The position numbers and the translations under genes were made by a program. Source: Pseudomonas sp. NBRC 111124 (GTDB lineage Bacteria; Pseudomonadota; Gammaproteobacteria; Pseudomonadales; Pseudomonadaceae). From it: a DNA stretch of 41,286 nt. A model generated the notes under the pieces. The model did no database searches. It was given only the letters and a program-made list of their open reading frames with translations, and had not been told where the DNA came from. Of the stretch, positions 15,801-24,900 are shown piece by piece; within the stretch, counting starts at the first letter, position 1, and each line of letters begins with the position of its first letter. The stretch covers positions 1-41,286 of the forward strand of contig NZ_BCBA01000070.1 in assembly GCF_001320245.1 (NCBI RefSeq). Reading direction: 5' to 3'.

Positions 15801-17952
15801 GCGTACGGCCGCCGGCGTTGTCCACCACGGTTTCCAGCAACCAGGGGCGCTGCTCGTTGAAGCGGTACAACCAGCTGCACGGTTGCAGGCCCGGGCCATG
15901 GTGAGGGCTGGTCAGCAGCAGGTCCGCCGTGCCCTGGCCGAGGATGTCGGCGACCTGCAGATAGCAGGTTGCATCCAGAGTCACCCCGGGTGGGGCCGGT
16001 ACGAAAGCGCCCTCCTGGTAGCGGTTCCCGCTCTGGCTGACGAACACGCGGATGCCGTCCGGCTGCAGGTAGAGGATGTCGGTGGTGCCGGCGCCATCGG
16101 TGTCGGCCAGGAACACCCTTGAGGGATTGAAGTCCTCGATTTTGAAGCCAGGGATCTCGATGGCGTCGGCGAAACGGCCATAGCCCAGCGAAGGCCACAG
16201 TGTCACCCCCTGGCCAGTGATGCGCAACAGATGCGCCTGGCCACTGCCGGCAGGGTCGGCGAAAGCGACCAGTTGGTGCTCTGAAGACTCAAGGGTGGGT
16301 AATGGCTCGCGACCTTCATACGCTTGATTGAGCGCGGCCAGCCAACCTGCGGTGCCGCTGGAGGGATAAAGCCGCACACTCCTTGGCCCCAAGGCACGCA
16401 GCAACACGACATCCTGTTGCCCGTCGCCGGTCAGGTCGGTCATCTGCGCCTGCGGGTGATGAAATTCGCTCGGCAAGGCCGTCAACGGTACCAGGCCCCC
16501 CCAGCTGCCATCGGGTGCCAGGGTGAAACTGCCACACAGACCCGCGGTGACCAGCCACTCCGGGCGACCATCGCCGTCCAGGTCCACCAGCGTACCGGCC
16601 GTACCGTCTGGCTGAGTTCGCAGGGGTTGAGGCGTGCCCCAGGTAATCGCGTCCTGCTCGGCGCCGCTGCGCCGTTGCGGTGCCCGGTAGTGCCACGCGC
16701 CCTGATCGAGGTACAACAGGCCGGGGATCCCTTCACCGTACAGGTCAGCCAATTGCCACGCCGGCGACCAAAAACCGTTCAGCTCCGCCAGCGCCTGCCA
16801 AGCTGGCGCGGCACGGCCTGGCCTGCTCAGCTCGAACTCCAGCGGCGGCATGTGGCTGCTGGATTCATGGCTGATCTGTTGCGCCGACGCCAGCACGCTG
16901 GTGACCGCACCGCTGTCGTAAGCCAGGTGCACGCGGGCCACCAGGGTAGGCGTGTCGTCGTCTTCACCGTTCATGCGCGCCGTACGGTGCCAGAGCAACA
17001 CATCGCGGCACAGGCGCCGAACGCGGACGTTGAAGCCGTAGCGCCAGAACGAATGGCAATCATCGCGTACCGGCCAAGGTTCCGTGGGCGCCAGTGGCGG
17101 CAATGCTTCAGGATCGGCACCGCGCTCGCCGTAATCGAACAGCGTGAAGGTGAGAAAGTCGTTCTCGTCGAAACCGTCCTGCGGGGTCAGCAAGGCCTCG
17201 GAAGGCGTGACGTTCATGGCATGCACGGACGCCAGGTACAGGTGGGTGACCTGTGGATGGGCAGCAAGCTCGGCCGCGCTGCAACCTGCGTCATCTTCAT
17301 CGCGGTAACGGTAGACCACGTGTTCGCCACGGGCGGAGACGGTCTCTTCGAGGTACCAGCAGACCGCATGCCCCGGCGTGGTCGGGTCCTGCAGGCGCGC
17401 CGAGGCCGACCAGCCGTACAGTGACAGGCTGCCGTCGGGCAGCCAGTGCAGCCAGAAGCCCGGGGCGTCTGTTGCCGCCTTGTCCACCCAGTGCTCCAAG
17501 CGTTCTACCAGGCCGCCAGTACGCGCGCGCCAGGGGGTGACGGTGTAGACCACCGCACCACCCACGAACGGCAGGCCCGTAGCCTCCCGCGTCGCGCCGG
17601 CACGCAGAATCTCCTCACCGGACGGGCCGGCCAGGCGGTCGCTGACGTTGTATTTCGGGAAGCCGAAGCGGGTCATGCGTACCACTGCCGGCAACGGGCA
17701 GTCCCAACCGGCACCGAAGGCGCCATTGCCGCCGCCGGAGGAGTATTGCAGGGTCAATTCGGCAGACAGAGCGCGGCCTGCTGGCGAGGGCAGCGGTAGT
17801 TGCCAGCCGGCGGCGCCGTCCGGGCCACCGGCGGAGAGCATGCCGCCGCCGATGGAGACGGTGCCGCCGCCTTTGGGGAGTGACGGGGTAATAGCAGAGA
17901 CTGTATTACTCCCGTCCTGCACCGCAGATGAAACAGGGTTTTGATCCGACAC
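12859..17952 (-). CDS. Toxin complex component TcB (SpvB/TcaC-like) with an extra helical insertion
   Basis: Encodes 1697 residues. The N-terminus is the SpvB domain (SLPKGGGTVSIGGGMLSAGG, then LTLQYSSGGGNGAFGAGWD). FG-GAP/VCBS-like propeller motifs follow at about 454 (VDLDGDGRPEW), 504 (TDLTGDGQQDVV), 610 (ADTDGAGTTDIL) and 667, then the TcdB middle regions and a TcaC-type end (FYLDDWRWVSDDSAREGIYA, PWFTVSEDENDT). TcB forms half of the cocoon that holds the TcC toxin and docks its propeller on the TcA channel. Usual length is about 1480; the excess is mainly a Leu/Ala-rich helical stretch at about 1110-1285. I chose the GTG at 17952, with AGGAGG at 17960-17965 spaced 7 bases; the in-frame TTG at 17958 is too close to that site. 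It is the last gene of the Tc operon; no TcC follows. Confidence 0.93.
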   Translation of the reverse strand: MSDQNPVSSAVQDGSNTVSAITPSLPKGGGTVSIGGGMLSAGGPDGAAGWQLPLPSPAGRALSAELTLQYSSGGGNGAFGAGWDCPLPAVVRMTRFGFPKYNVSDRLAGPSGEEILRAGATREATGLPFVGGAVVYTVTPWRARTGGLVERLEHWVDKAATDAPGFWLHWLPDGSLSLYGWSASARLQDPTTPGHAVCWYLEETVSARGEHVVYRYRDEDDAGCSAAELAAHPQVTHLYLASVHAMNVTPSEALLTPQDGFDENDFLTFTLFDYGERGADPEALPPLAPTEPWPVRDDCHSFWRYGFNVRVRRLCRDVLLWHRTARMNGEDDDTPTLVARVHLAYDSGAVTSVLASAQQISHESSSHMPPLEFELSRPGRAAPAWQALAELNGFWSPAWQLADLYGEGIPGLLYLDQGAWHYRAPQRRSGAEQDAITWGTPQPLRTQPDGTAGTLVDLDGDGRPEWLVTAGLCGSFTLAPDGSWGGLVPLTALPSEFHHPQAQMTDLTGDGQQDVVLLRALGPRSVRLYPSSGTAGWLAALNQAYEGREPLPTLESSEHQLVAFADPAGSGQAHLLRITGQGVTLWPSLGYGRFADAIEIPGFKIEDFNPSRVFLADTDGAGTTDILYLQPDGIRVFVSQSGNRYQEGAFVPAPPGVTLDATCYLQVADILGQGTADLLLTSPHHGPGLQPCSWLYRFNEQRPWLLETVVDNAGGRTQLAYRSSAQAWLDEKAAVIAATGKAPVSYLPFPVHTVSQITRYNDITGLCLGSQTTYLGGVWDGKEREFAGFTRLLQTDTHALASKGAAHLSPPARTCSWFHCGIEAHDQIAQGAHTEAEHGFDPGAVRFTQWHAEGEQAFEPEPAERAWLFRALRGQLMRVEAYGEDGHERADRPYTVARPRLQVRACATADPQRPSALVTPVQALTVTCERISEDPQIKQDIVLRQDVYGTVLESVSIHYPRRLSPEVLEVEERDRAIYPKTLPEGLITASCDPQQYDCWVNLTRTTVHNLVDDDTWVIGLPDTQRKDVVRFAVSDEPAGGFTLEYLLENGLPLADPGKTTLAGYEKVVWRDADGSGVANVPSAQALVAYTRTAMLDKASLDVLRPTFEQTLQDLVTQALKAPDNHPEVLQRVRQRLPALGDDTSLYALLLAYLHGAPQDLDASRLLRDALKTVISVDALRKRLLAADEAALPDGLQAAVYKESRVPDAALWAVLVWFAGQQGEGSASLVTLHASVAAALARAEALPVFWRTLLAALQPDAAGEQLPLAAQAWLDAVQTLLNSRVQAESLTELLKRGGYVIMDRAPDAPELGDPHDPEGIGTPGILGEPSVKEAYCGHHGISLYHGAAQFWLPKTVQENTVTGPSQLEYTAHGLALRLVTDAAGLTTTVEAHDWRFLTPVQIKDANDNTSTVDLDALGRVRHTRFYGTETPGGSDEAVMSGYTPEVPFDPPASVEAAVALNLSKKVPVAQAFTVIADSWMPLALNADGSVDGVRRCGEMAWRRAARHLNRDGQAVPSIMNGRTPPHVIQIQTDRYDSDPEQQVRVKVVLNGGGQILQTAILNPPGEAFVRIEAGGLETDDKQQAVTRDTEVRWAVTGKTEFDNKGQAVRVWLPFYLDDWRWVSDDSAREGIYADTHYYDALGREYKVVCANGEDVEGEWANYERRVQVYPWFTVSEDENDTWAEVIELARARARRTLH

Positions 17953-17959
17953 GTGCAAG

Positions 17960-17965
17960 CCTCCT
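17960..17965 (-). promoter_or_regulatory. Ribosome binding site that decides the TcB start
   Basis: A perfect AGGAGG on the minus strand ends 7 bases before the GTG at 17952 but only one base before the alternative TTG at 17958, so the GTG is the likely start. It shows that TcB has its own strong ribosome site. Confidence 0.7.
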
Positions 17966-18013
17966 ACTTCAGACAGGGCAAACTTATAGTACGACGCTAT
18001 TCAGTTAGGCACT

Positions 18014-21000
18014 CTAACTACGGTATATCAAACCGTCATCACCCGGGGGACCCATACTCAAATCAACGTGCAATTGAAACTGAAGAGCCCCCTGCCCCTC
18101 GGAAGACTTATTCAATGAAACATATACTTCACCGTCAATAAATGACATTACAGTATCCGCAACTGGGATCATCGCGATTGAAGCACCAGGTCTAAAAACT
18201 GAAATTGAAACCCGCACAAAAGCATCAAAGCCTGGCCACTTGGGCCGGAGTGAAAGCGAATTCCAACGTACTGAAAATGGAACATCAATAGTTTCGCCGC
18301 GGGCAAGCACCCTACCCTTATAGCTAAACTCAATATCATTCCATACACTGCTACTACGCACGCAAAGCTTACACAGCTCCTGAACAGCAGGGTATAAAGA
18401 GCACCGCATAGACACCACGCCCGCTCCGCTTTTTGAAGTACTCCCCGTCGCATACCAAATACTCGTCCCACTACTATGGGTTGACATCGCCACACCGACT
18501 GTTGGAGAAAAAAGCGCCGCCTCATTTTCCAGAGAATTATAAATAGTAAGTTTAGCCCCTAACGCCAGCATATGCGCTGCATCGTACTTAACCGTCAGTT
18601 CCTCGCGTGCGCCCCTTACCAAAAGCCACCCAGAACTTCTAGAGACCTCAAATTCATCCAGAAAGTTTTCAGACAATGTTCCACACACCGGCCACTCCAG
18701 CGGAGAGTCAAATTTATCTACAATCAGTTTCAACCCGAAGAGCCCGCGCTCACTGCCTGCGGTAAGCGCCCAGGCATTCGCCCCATTGATGGGTGCTTTA
18801 GAATCAAAACTCGGCTCCGCCCGCATCTGTGTCGCTGGTAAACCTTTATTCACAAAAGACAGTGAAACGTTGAGGTCAGTCGCCAAGTACAATGGGCTAC
18901 CGCCTTTGTATACCATACGAACGTTGGTAGGGCTGTCAAAAAAGAACACCTTAGGTTCGGCCTTCGGATTCCGCGGATGCTCAAGCGCGATTTCATCCCC
19001 GAGATTTTTTGAAAGAATCATCCCCCTGCTCAAACGCAATGGCGTTTCAAAGCCATCCACTGTTACTTGAAGTTCGAAATACCCACTGCTGCTCTTCGGC
19101 GACAGCGTCCAACGGCTTCCCGTATCAGTAATAGCTTGTGGCACCTCATAATTCGGGTTCGCTCCCAATTGCGCCTTACCGAAGCCGCCCTGGGTCTCGA
19201 CGAACGTCAAAGTAGCTTTGAGCGCCCCCCCCTTCAACGGGCTACCGGTCCTGGGCACGAGGCGAATGCCCCCCTCCGTGTTACGCCAAAAATAGCCGAT
19301 CCCGCCTTTGTTAGAGCCCTCGACTTCAAGTTCTGCCTCATTAATCAAGTTTTCCGACAGCACCACGCAATCATCGTATGAAATCGTGTAAGCATCATCC
19401 TTGCCCACTTTGAACTTTAAAGAAAATTCAAGGCTTGAGTTCGGGGCGGTCACGGTCCACTTCAAACCTGCAGCGGGGATTTCGCGCTCGCCTTTGGGTT
19501 CCGTAGAAAGCGACGTAGTCAATATTGCGACAAGCCCAGCCAGCCCGAGAGCGCTGTCAACTTTCGGCACCAGTTCGACCTGATAGGCCTTTTGCCGATT
19601 GAACACCACTGTCCCGACCGGTATTTTACTTTCGACCTTGATATCAGCCTCTTCGATGAGTTTGTCTGACAGCAACATTGCCTCACCGACTTTCAACTGC
19701 AATGGCGTGGAAAAACCTTCAACAGCGACTTCTAACCCAAAGGTGCCGCGGCCTTTGGTGCCTGTCAGCGCCCAGGTCAGCTTTCCTTCAGGGGTAAATG
19801 GGTTCGCGGTGCCATACGCAGGTAATGCCGTCGTATCGGTCTGCGCGACAGTGCCAGCAAGAAACGTCATGACCCCCTTTAGGCCAAGCTCCTTCAAAGG
19901 GCTGCCTGCTTTCGCCGCGACGTTGACCTCTTTGGCGGTCCCACGCACGCAAACCATCGGCAATTTGGGCGCCTGTATCTCGGCTTCATCGTTCAAGTTT
20001 TGCGACAGCAAGAGCGCTTTTGACACAACCCAGGGCTGAGTAAAACTTTCAACATGAAATTCCAGGCCAAAGAACCCGCTGGCTGCCCCGCCCGTCAACG
20101 ACCATTGCAAGCCCGCTGCCGGCAAGGAACGCTTTTGCGCATAGGCCGGAGACGCAGGTATGCTGCTTTGCTCCAGGTTAACCTTGACGAACGTCAACCA
20201 GGTCTCAAGGCCAAGGCTTGCCAAAGGACTGCCCTTTTTGGGCACGAGGGCGACTGTTCCGGCTTGTGTACGCCAAAACACTGGGTCGTCGCCAAAGGCA
20301 GCATACGGTACGGTCAAATCAGCCTCATCCGACAGGCTTTGCGACATCTGCACACCTTTCAATACGAACGGCGCGGCCAAGCCTGTCGCATTGGCTTCGA
20401 AGGCAAAAAGTCCGCTGGTACTTCCCCCCTCTATCAACCATTCCAAGCCACCTTCGGGCATTTTTCGCGCCGTTGAAGGCTCGAAGCTGATGCCCAGCTT
20501 CCCAGCACTGCCCTCCGGCGAAGTCAGCGTCACATCCCGGCCAATAAAGAAGTTCCCAGGGATAGCCTTGGGTTTCAAAACCAGCTTGCGCGCCTTGTCG
20601 CCGCGACTCAGGTGCAGTCCGAGGTTCTTGAGGTCCACCTCCTTGTCATCGAGCAACACCTGAACCTGATCCAGCCAAGGGGTGGTGGTGAACACCCTAA
20701 GGGTTTTGCCCTGCCGACTGTCCTCGCCCAGTTCATTCCTGGCGATTGCCGTGATCTCGGCCTGATTGGCGTCCCCCTCATCCCCCTTCTCGGGCTGGTA
20801 ATCAATCTGCGACTGCCCATGCTGATCGGTGGGAACCGTGCCGAGCAAACGGCCATTGACCCGCCACTCGACCGGTATCTTCTCGACCTTGCGCTCAGAT
20901 GTGAAATGGTTGAACACGGTCGTGGTGAGCGTCGCCTTGTTGGCGTTCTCGTCGTCGATGATCAGCGCGGTATCGCCCCCTGCGATCGTGCTCATGTCAT

Positions 21001-21928
21001 TGACGTAATCGCCAACACTCGCAGCAACCTCCCGAATCTCCGCTTGCCAGTAGCTACTGATGCCTAGCGCCAGAGCGCCTGAGTTCGCGTCCGTTTTGGC
21101 GTTTGAAGACACCGTCCAGGCCGTAACGTCTTCGAGTGGCTGGAAGCTGTCTTCATCCGGTACTCCCCGGTTGAAGGGTGGATTCGCCTGCAATGCGAAT
21201 TCAGTGGGCAACGTCTCGCCATGCCAGCTCAAGCTCGCTTTCTGGTGCAGCCAACTGTCAGTCTTTACTTCTGAGATGCCGAACCGATGCACTGCCCCAT
21301 GACAGAACTTGTACGGGGGGACTGTCTGCTCGATCTTCAAACCGTCCGGATCAACGACCAGGCTCAGCGTGGCGGCCAATGCGGGCAAACGCACATCCAG
21401 GTCGATATTGCGCAGACTGAGGCGGTTGTTGCCTTTGCCCGCAATGAACTTGATGCGAATAGCGGTGACCGTGCTAACCAGGTTCTCAATGCGCTCCAAG
21501 GGTAGGCGCGTCCAGTTCACGAGCGCATCAGACGGTGACACGTCCGGCTCGATACCTTCCATGACCCGTTCCTGCAACCGCGGGCCTTCTTTACCACCGG
21601 TGAAGTCATAAATTTCCAGCCGGCAGTCACTCAGGCGGCCGGTATCGTACTCGCAGCCCAGCCAGAAATCGGGCCGGCCATCCTCAGTCGGGTTTGCCTC
21701 GACCGGCAGGGTGATGTCTTGCCAGAGGAACGCCTCAGGGTACAGACCCACATAGGGGGAGCCGCCTTCCTCTTGATACTCGTAGTCGCCCTCGACCTGC
21801 CAGGACTTGCCCTCACCAATACTGCCAAGTGGGAACGAGGGTTCCTTGACCAGATCATGGCTCTCGGACTCCTGCGCTTTGCTGCCTGCACTCGGGTTTG
21901 TGACCTTCGTTTCGTTACGCTTGACCAT
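18014..21928 (-). CDS. Tc-operon protein with six tandem repeats of 104-115 residues, function unknown
   Basis: Encodes 1304 residues from the ATG at 21928 (GGAG 6 bases upstream; an ATG at 21934 abuts that site). I do not recognise a named family. Residues 40-185 look like a carbohydrate-binding-type jellyroll (LYPEAFLWQDITLPVEAN ... NNRLSLRNIDLDVRLP). About 320-415 resembles a bacterial Ig-like domain (VEWRVNGRLLGTVPTDQHGQS). About 425-1095 holds six repeats, each with a GSPL..LGL..WLTF-like strand, an LxWxLTG...G.FGLE.xV.GF..P stretch and an ending such as LSQNLNDEAEI. The rest is beta-rich. There is no signal peptide or membrane segment, as for Tc subunits. It lies 45-55 bases from its Tc neighbours, so it is probably co-expressed. 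It could be a surface-binding or assembly accessory of the toxin complex; this is inference. The 3' half is markedly AT-richer than its neighbours. Confidence 0.85.
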   Translation of the reverse strand: MVKRNETKVTNPSAGSKAQESESHDLVKEPSFPLGSIGEGKSWQVEGDYEYQEEGGSPYVGLYPEAFLWQDITLPVEANPTEDGRPDFWLGCEYDTGRLSDCRLEIYDFTGGKEGPRLQERVMEGIEPDVSPSDALVNWTRLPLERIENLVSTVTAIRIKFIAGKGNNRLSLRNIDLDVRLPALAATLSLVVDPDGLKIEQTVPPYKFCHGAVHRFGISEVKTDSWLHQKASLSWHGETLPTEFALQANPPFNRGVPDEDSFQPLEDVTAWTVSSNAKTDANSGALALGISSYWQAEIREVAASVGDYVNDMSTIAGGDTALIIDDENANKATLTTTVFNHFTSERKVEKIPVEWRVNGRLLGTVPTDQHGQSQIDYQPEKGDEGDANQAEITAIARNELGEDSRQGKTLRVFTTTPWLDQVQVLLDDKEVDLKNLGLHLSRGDKARKLVLKPKAIPGNFFIGRDVTLTSPEGSAGKLGISFEPSTARKMPEGGLEWLIEGGSTSGLFAFEANATGLAAPFVLKGVQMSQSLSDEADLTVPYAAFGDDPVFWRTQAGTVALVPKKGSPLASLGLETWLTFVKVNLEQSSIPASPAYAQKRSLPAAGLQWSLTGGAASGFFGLEFHVESFTQPWVVSKALLLSQNLNDEAEIQAPKLPMVCVRGTAKEVNVAAKAGSPLKELGLKGVMTFLAGTVAQTDTTALPAYGTANPFTPEGKLTWALTGTKGRGTFGLEVAVEGFSTPLQLKVGEAMLLSDKLIEEADIKVESKIPVGTVVFNRQKAYQVELVPKVDSALGLAGLVAILTTSLSTEPKGEREIPAAGLKWTVTAPNSSLEFSLKFKVGKDDAYTISYDDCVVLSENLINEAELEVEGSNKGGIGYFWRNTEGGIRLVPRTGSPLKGGALKATLTFVETQGGFGKAQLGANPNYEVPQAITDTGSRWTLSPKSSSGYFELQVTVDGFETPLRLSRGMILSKNLGDEIALEHPRNPKAEPKVFFFDSPTNVRMVYKGGSPLYLATDLNVSLSFVNKGLPATQMRAEPSFDSKAPINGANAWALTAGSERGLFGLKLIVDKFDSPLEWPVCGTLSENFLDEFEVSRSSGWLLVRGAREELTVKYDAAHMLALGAKLTIYNSLENEAALFSPTVGVAMSTHSSGTSIWYATGSTSKSGAGVVSMRCSLYPAVQELCKLCVRSSSVWNDIEFSYKGRVLARGETIDVPFSVRWNSLSLRPKWPGFDAFVRVSISVFRPGASIAMIPVADTVMSFIDGEVYVSLNKSSEGQGALQFQLHVDLSMGPPGDDGLIYRS
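18644..20647 (-). repeat. Six protein-level tandem repeats within the Tc-operon protein
   Basis: The end landmark of each unit (SQSLSDEADL, SQNLNDEAEI, SDKLIEEADI, SENLINEAEL, SKNLGDEIAL, SENFLDEFEV) begins at about residues 529, 642, 754, 858, 973 and 1086 (bases 20344, 20005, 19669, 19357, 19012 and 18673). Spacings are 113, 112, 104, 115 and 113 residues. The units are diverged in sequence, so this is an old protein duplication and not a recent DNA repeat. Confidence 0.85.
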
Positions 21929-21979
21929 GATCATCTCCAGCCTGAGGCCGTATCAAAAAGAGGATGGCGAGTGTTCATC

Positions 21980-24900
21980 TCACACCTGGTTCAACAGCGC
22001 CTGCACCTCACGAGTGAACTGCGCGCCACCCGGTAGGGCGTGATAACGGATGTCGAGGACGATATCGCTGAGCCCTTCAAGCAATTGGGTTTGCTTTTCG
22101 GGAAGCGGGAACTGCAAGTTCCAGCGTGAAACCGCCCCGGTGCCCTCGAACGGCAGGTAGCGATCATCGGCTTCAGGGGCGGTCACCAGCCCCAGGTCCT
22201 GGCTGCCAGTCGACAGGCACACTTGCTGGTGCGGGCGCAGGCTCATCATCACGTTGCTGCCGTCACCGTTGCGTTGGGCCTTCGGCGTCAGGAAGTGCAC
22301 GCCCTCGATGTCAGGCCTGATCAACAGGCTGCTTTGTGTCTGGGTCAAGGTGGCGCGGATGTTCTGATAGGGCCCCAGCAACGCTGGGAGCGAGACGGCC
22401 ACGCTGTGCAGGCGGCGCATGTAATGGCCGGGGTAGTCCTGGTCGTACAGGGATTGCGAGAGGTTGAACGCCAGTTCGCCGTCAGCGCGCAACACGGCGA
22501 GCAAGGCGGGCCAGTCCTTGATCGGCTCGCCGCGTTTATTGAACAGCAGCTGCTCATCGTCTTCCAGCAATGCCTGCAACGAGACGGTCTTGCGTATCTC
22601 AAGGTGCCGCTCGTTGCGCAGCAGTGCTTCAGCCTCCAGGCGTTGCAGGTCCAGGCGCAATTCTGCGCCTGCATTGAGGCCCCAGCGGTCGGCCTGCCAT
22701 ACAGGGGTGCGGATGATGCGTTTGTCGTAGTTACCGGTTTCGTACTGCCAGCAGGCTTCGGCGCTGTTGCAGAGGCTGACGGCCACGTCGAACAGGGTCG
22801 CATGCCATGTGCTGGCCTGGGATCGCAGCCAGCGGTACAGGGCCGCGCTGGTCGACTTGTTCTGGTAGAACGCATACATCTGCTCGGCCTGGGCCAGGGC
22901 CTTGCGGCTGTGATCCAGCCCTGCGCTGGCTGCCTGAGTGGCGTGTTGCTGGGCTTCGAGCTGCTTGTCCAGCACCTGCAGTTCCTTGTCGGCCAGTTTG
23001 TATTGCAACTGCCATTCTTGGCGGCGGCGGCGGTACATCTCCGTGTCTTGCATGTTTTTCGCGGTGAGTTCCCCAATACTTCCCGCCGCGTACGCTATGG
23101 TCCCAGCTGCGATCAGTGGATTACCCACCCTATGCCCGCCGTTAGCCATGCCAAAAACATTCGGCGGGGTATTCATCAGGTAGCCTGCGCCTGTCAGCGC
23201 GCTGCCGACGGTGGTAGCAATTGAGCTCGCGCCATGCACCGCCATCGCCGCGATCTCCAGGGCCGAGACATTCTCGTCATACAGCGCCTGATAATGCACA
23301 CGGCGCAGTTCACTGGCAGCCCGCTGCGCCGACAGCACGTCATGGTTCTTGCGCTGCTGCTGATACAGCTGCTGCTGCATGGCGATGGCGTAGTTGGCGA
23401 TTTCCGCTGCATGGCGGAACTGCAACGTCTCTTGCTCGATGCGTTCTTCCATTTCCATGAAACCGCGCAACTGCTCGCCGAACTGGATCAGAATGGCCAC
23501 TGTTTCCTGTGCCTTGGCGACCAGGGTGCGGAAGCGGTACGGCGGCACCACGGTGCGGTAGCCCTGCAGGTGCGCCAGGCTGGCGTTGCCGCCCATGCGC
23601 GCGAGCAGCAGGTCGAAGGGGTTGGCTGGCGGCTCGTACAGCGGCAACTGCATCGGGTTGCCTTCGAGAGTCAGGAAATGCCGCAGATTGTGGAAGCGCC
23701 GAGCCAGCACGCCCCAGGTGTCCAACAGCTGCTGATTGACCGGCGCACGAAAGGCCGGGTGCGCCGACACGCCTGCCCAGACGAACGTTGCCAGCTGCTT
23801 GGGCAGGTCGGCGGGCTGCACGTCGTGGGCGTGTTCGAGCAGCCTCGATTCACCGGTTCGCGAGCTTTGCAGCAGCGCGTCAACGGGCTTGGGCTGCCAG
23901 GTATCGATTGCCCTGGCGTTCGGTGCCTCCCCCATCAGGTCAGCTGCCATGTTGTAGAGCAACCAGGCATTGGCCAGGCTGTCACGGGTCTGCCGCCGAT
24001 AGAGCAGATCGGCCTCTCCGATCAACAACTGCACCTGCTGCATGAACACCGCCTTGCGGTAGTGGGACGGTGCATGCAAGGCGATCACGTGGGGGTCGAC
24101 CAGCTGGTGCTCAAGGCCGGCAGCCTGGGTGTCATCCTGCAGCAGCCAGGCGCAACTCCAGTAATCGACACCGGCCTGCTCGGTCGCCGCCTGCTTGCGC
24201 TGCGGATCGAACACCAGCCCGAGCCAACGGCGCGCGTCCTCGAAACGTTCTTCTTCCTGGAGCCGCGAGGCAATCAGGTGCGGAACATGGAAGAACAGTT
24301 CGCGCAGGTACAGGCCATTGGCGTCGAAATACTCCACCTTGGGGTCATCGTCCGCACGTTGCCATCCCTGATAGATCGTACTGACATCCTTGGGGTCAAA
24401 GGCGGGTTCCTGCAGCAGCTGGGCATCCCAGGCAAAAACAGCCTGAGGTGATGCCTGCGCGCGGTTGATCAGGTCGGTGATATGTTGGGAGTTCAACCGC
24501 GAGGTGACGGTACGATATTTGTCTACCGCCTCATACAAGTTGACGACCAGGAAATCCGTACCGCTGGCCTGCTGAGCGATAGTCGGCGGCTTACCGCCGT
24601 CAATCATCTTGCCCAGCCCGACCTCAAACTGCGCAGATTCGCTATCACTTGCAAATTTGACCGTGATGCTTTTAGTTTCTGGGTCCAGAAGCAGGCCCCG
24701 CCAGGCACTGGTGGCGCTCCCGTTCAGCGTCAAGGACTGCGCGTCAAAGGTTGTGCCCCCAATGGTCACCGCCAGCGCTCGGGTGGCCATTCTCAGGGCC
24801 ACCCCGATGATGAAGTTGCCCTGGCTCGCCAGTGCCTGGGGTGCACTGCCATCAACGCGGAAGGTGAAACCGGCGCCTTGTCGAATGTTGCTGGCCTTAT

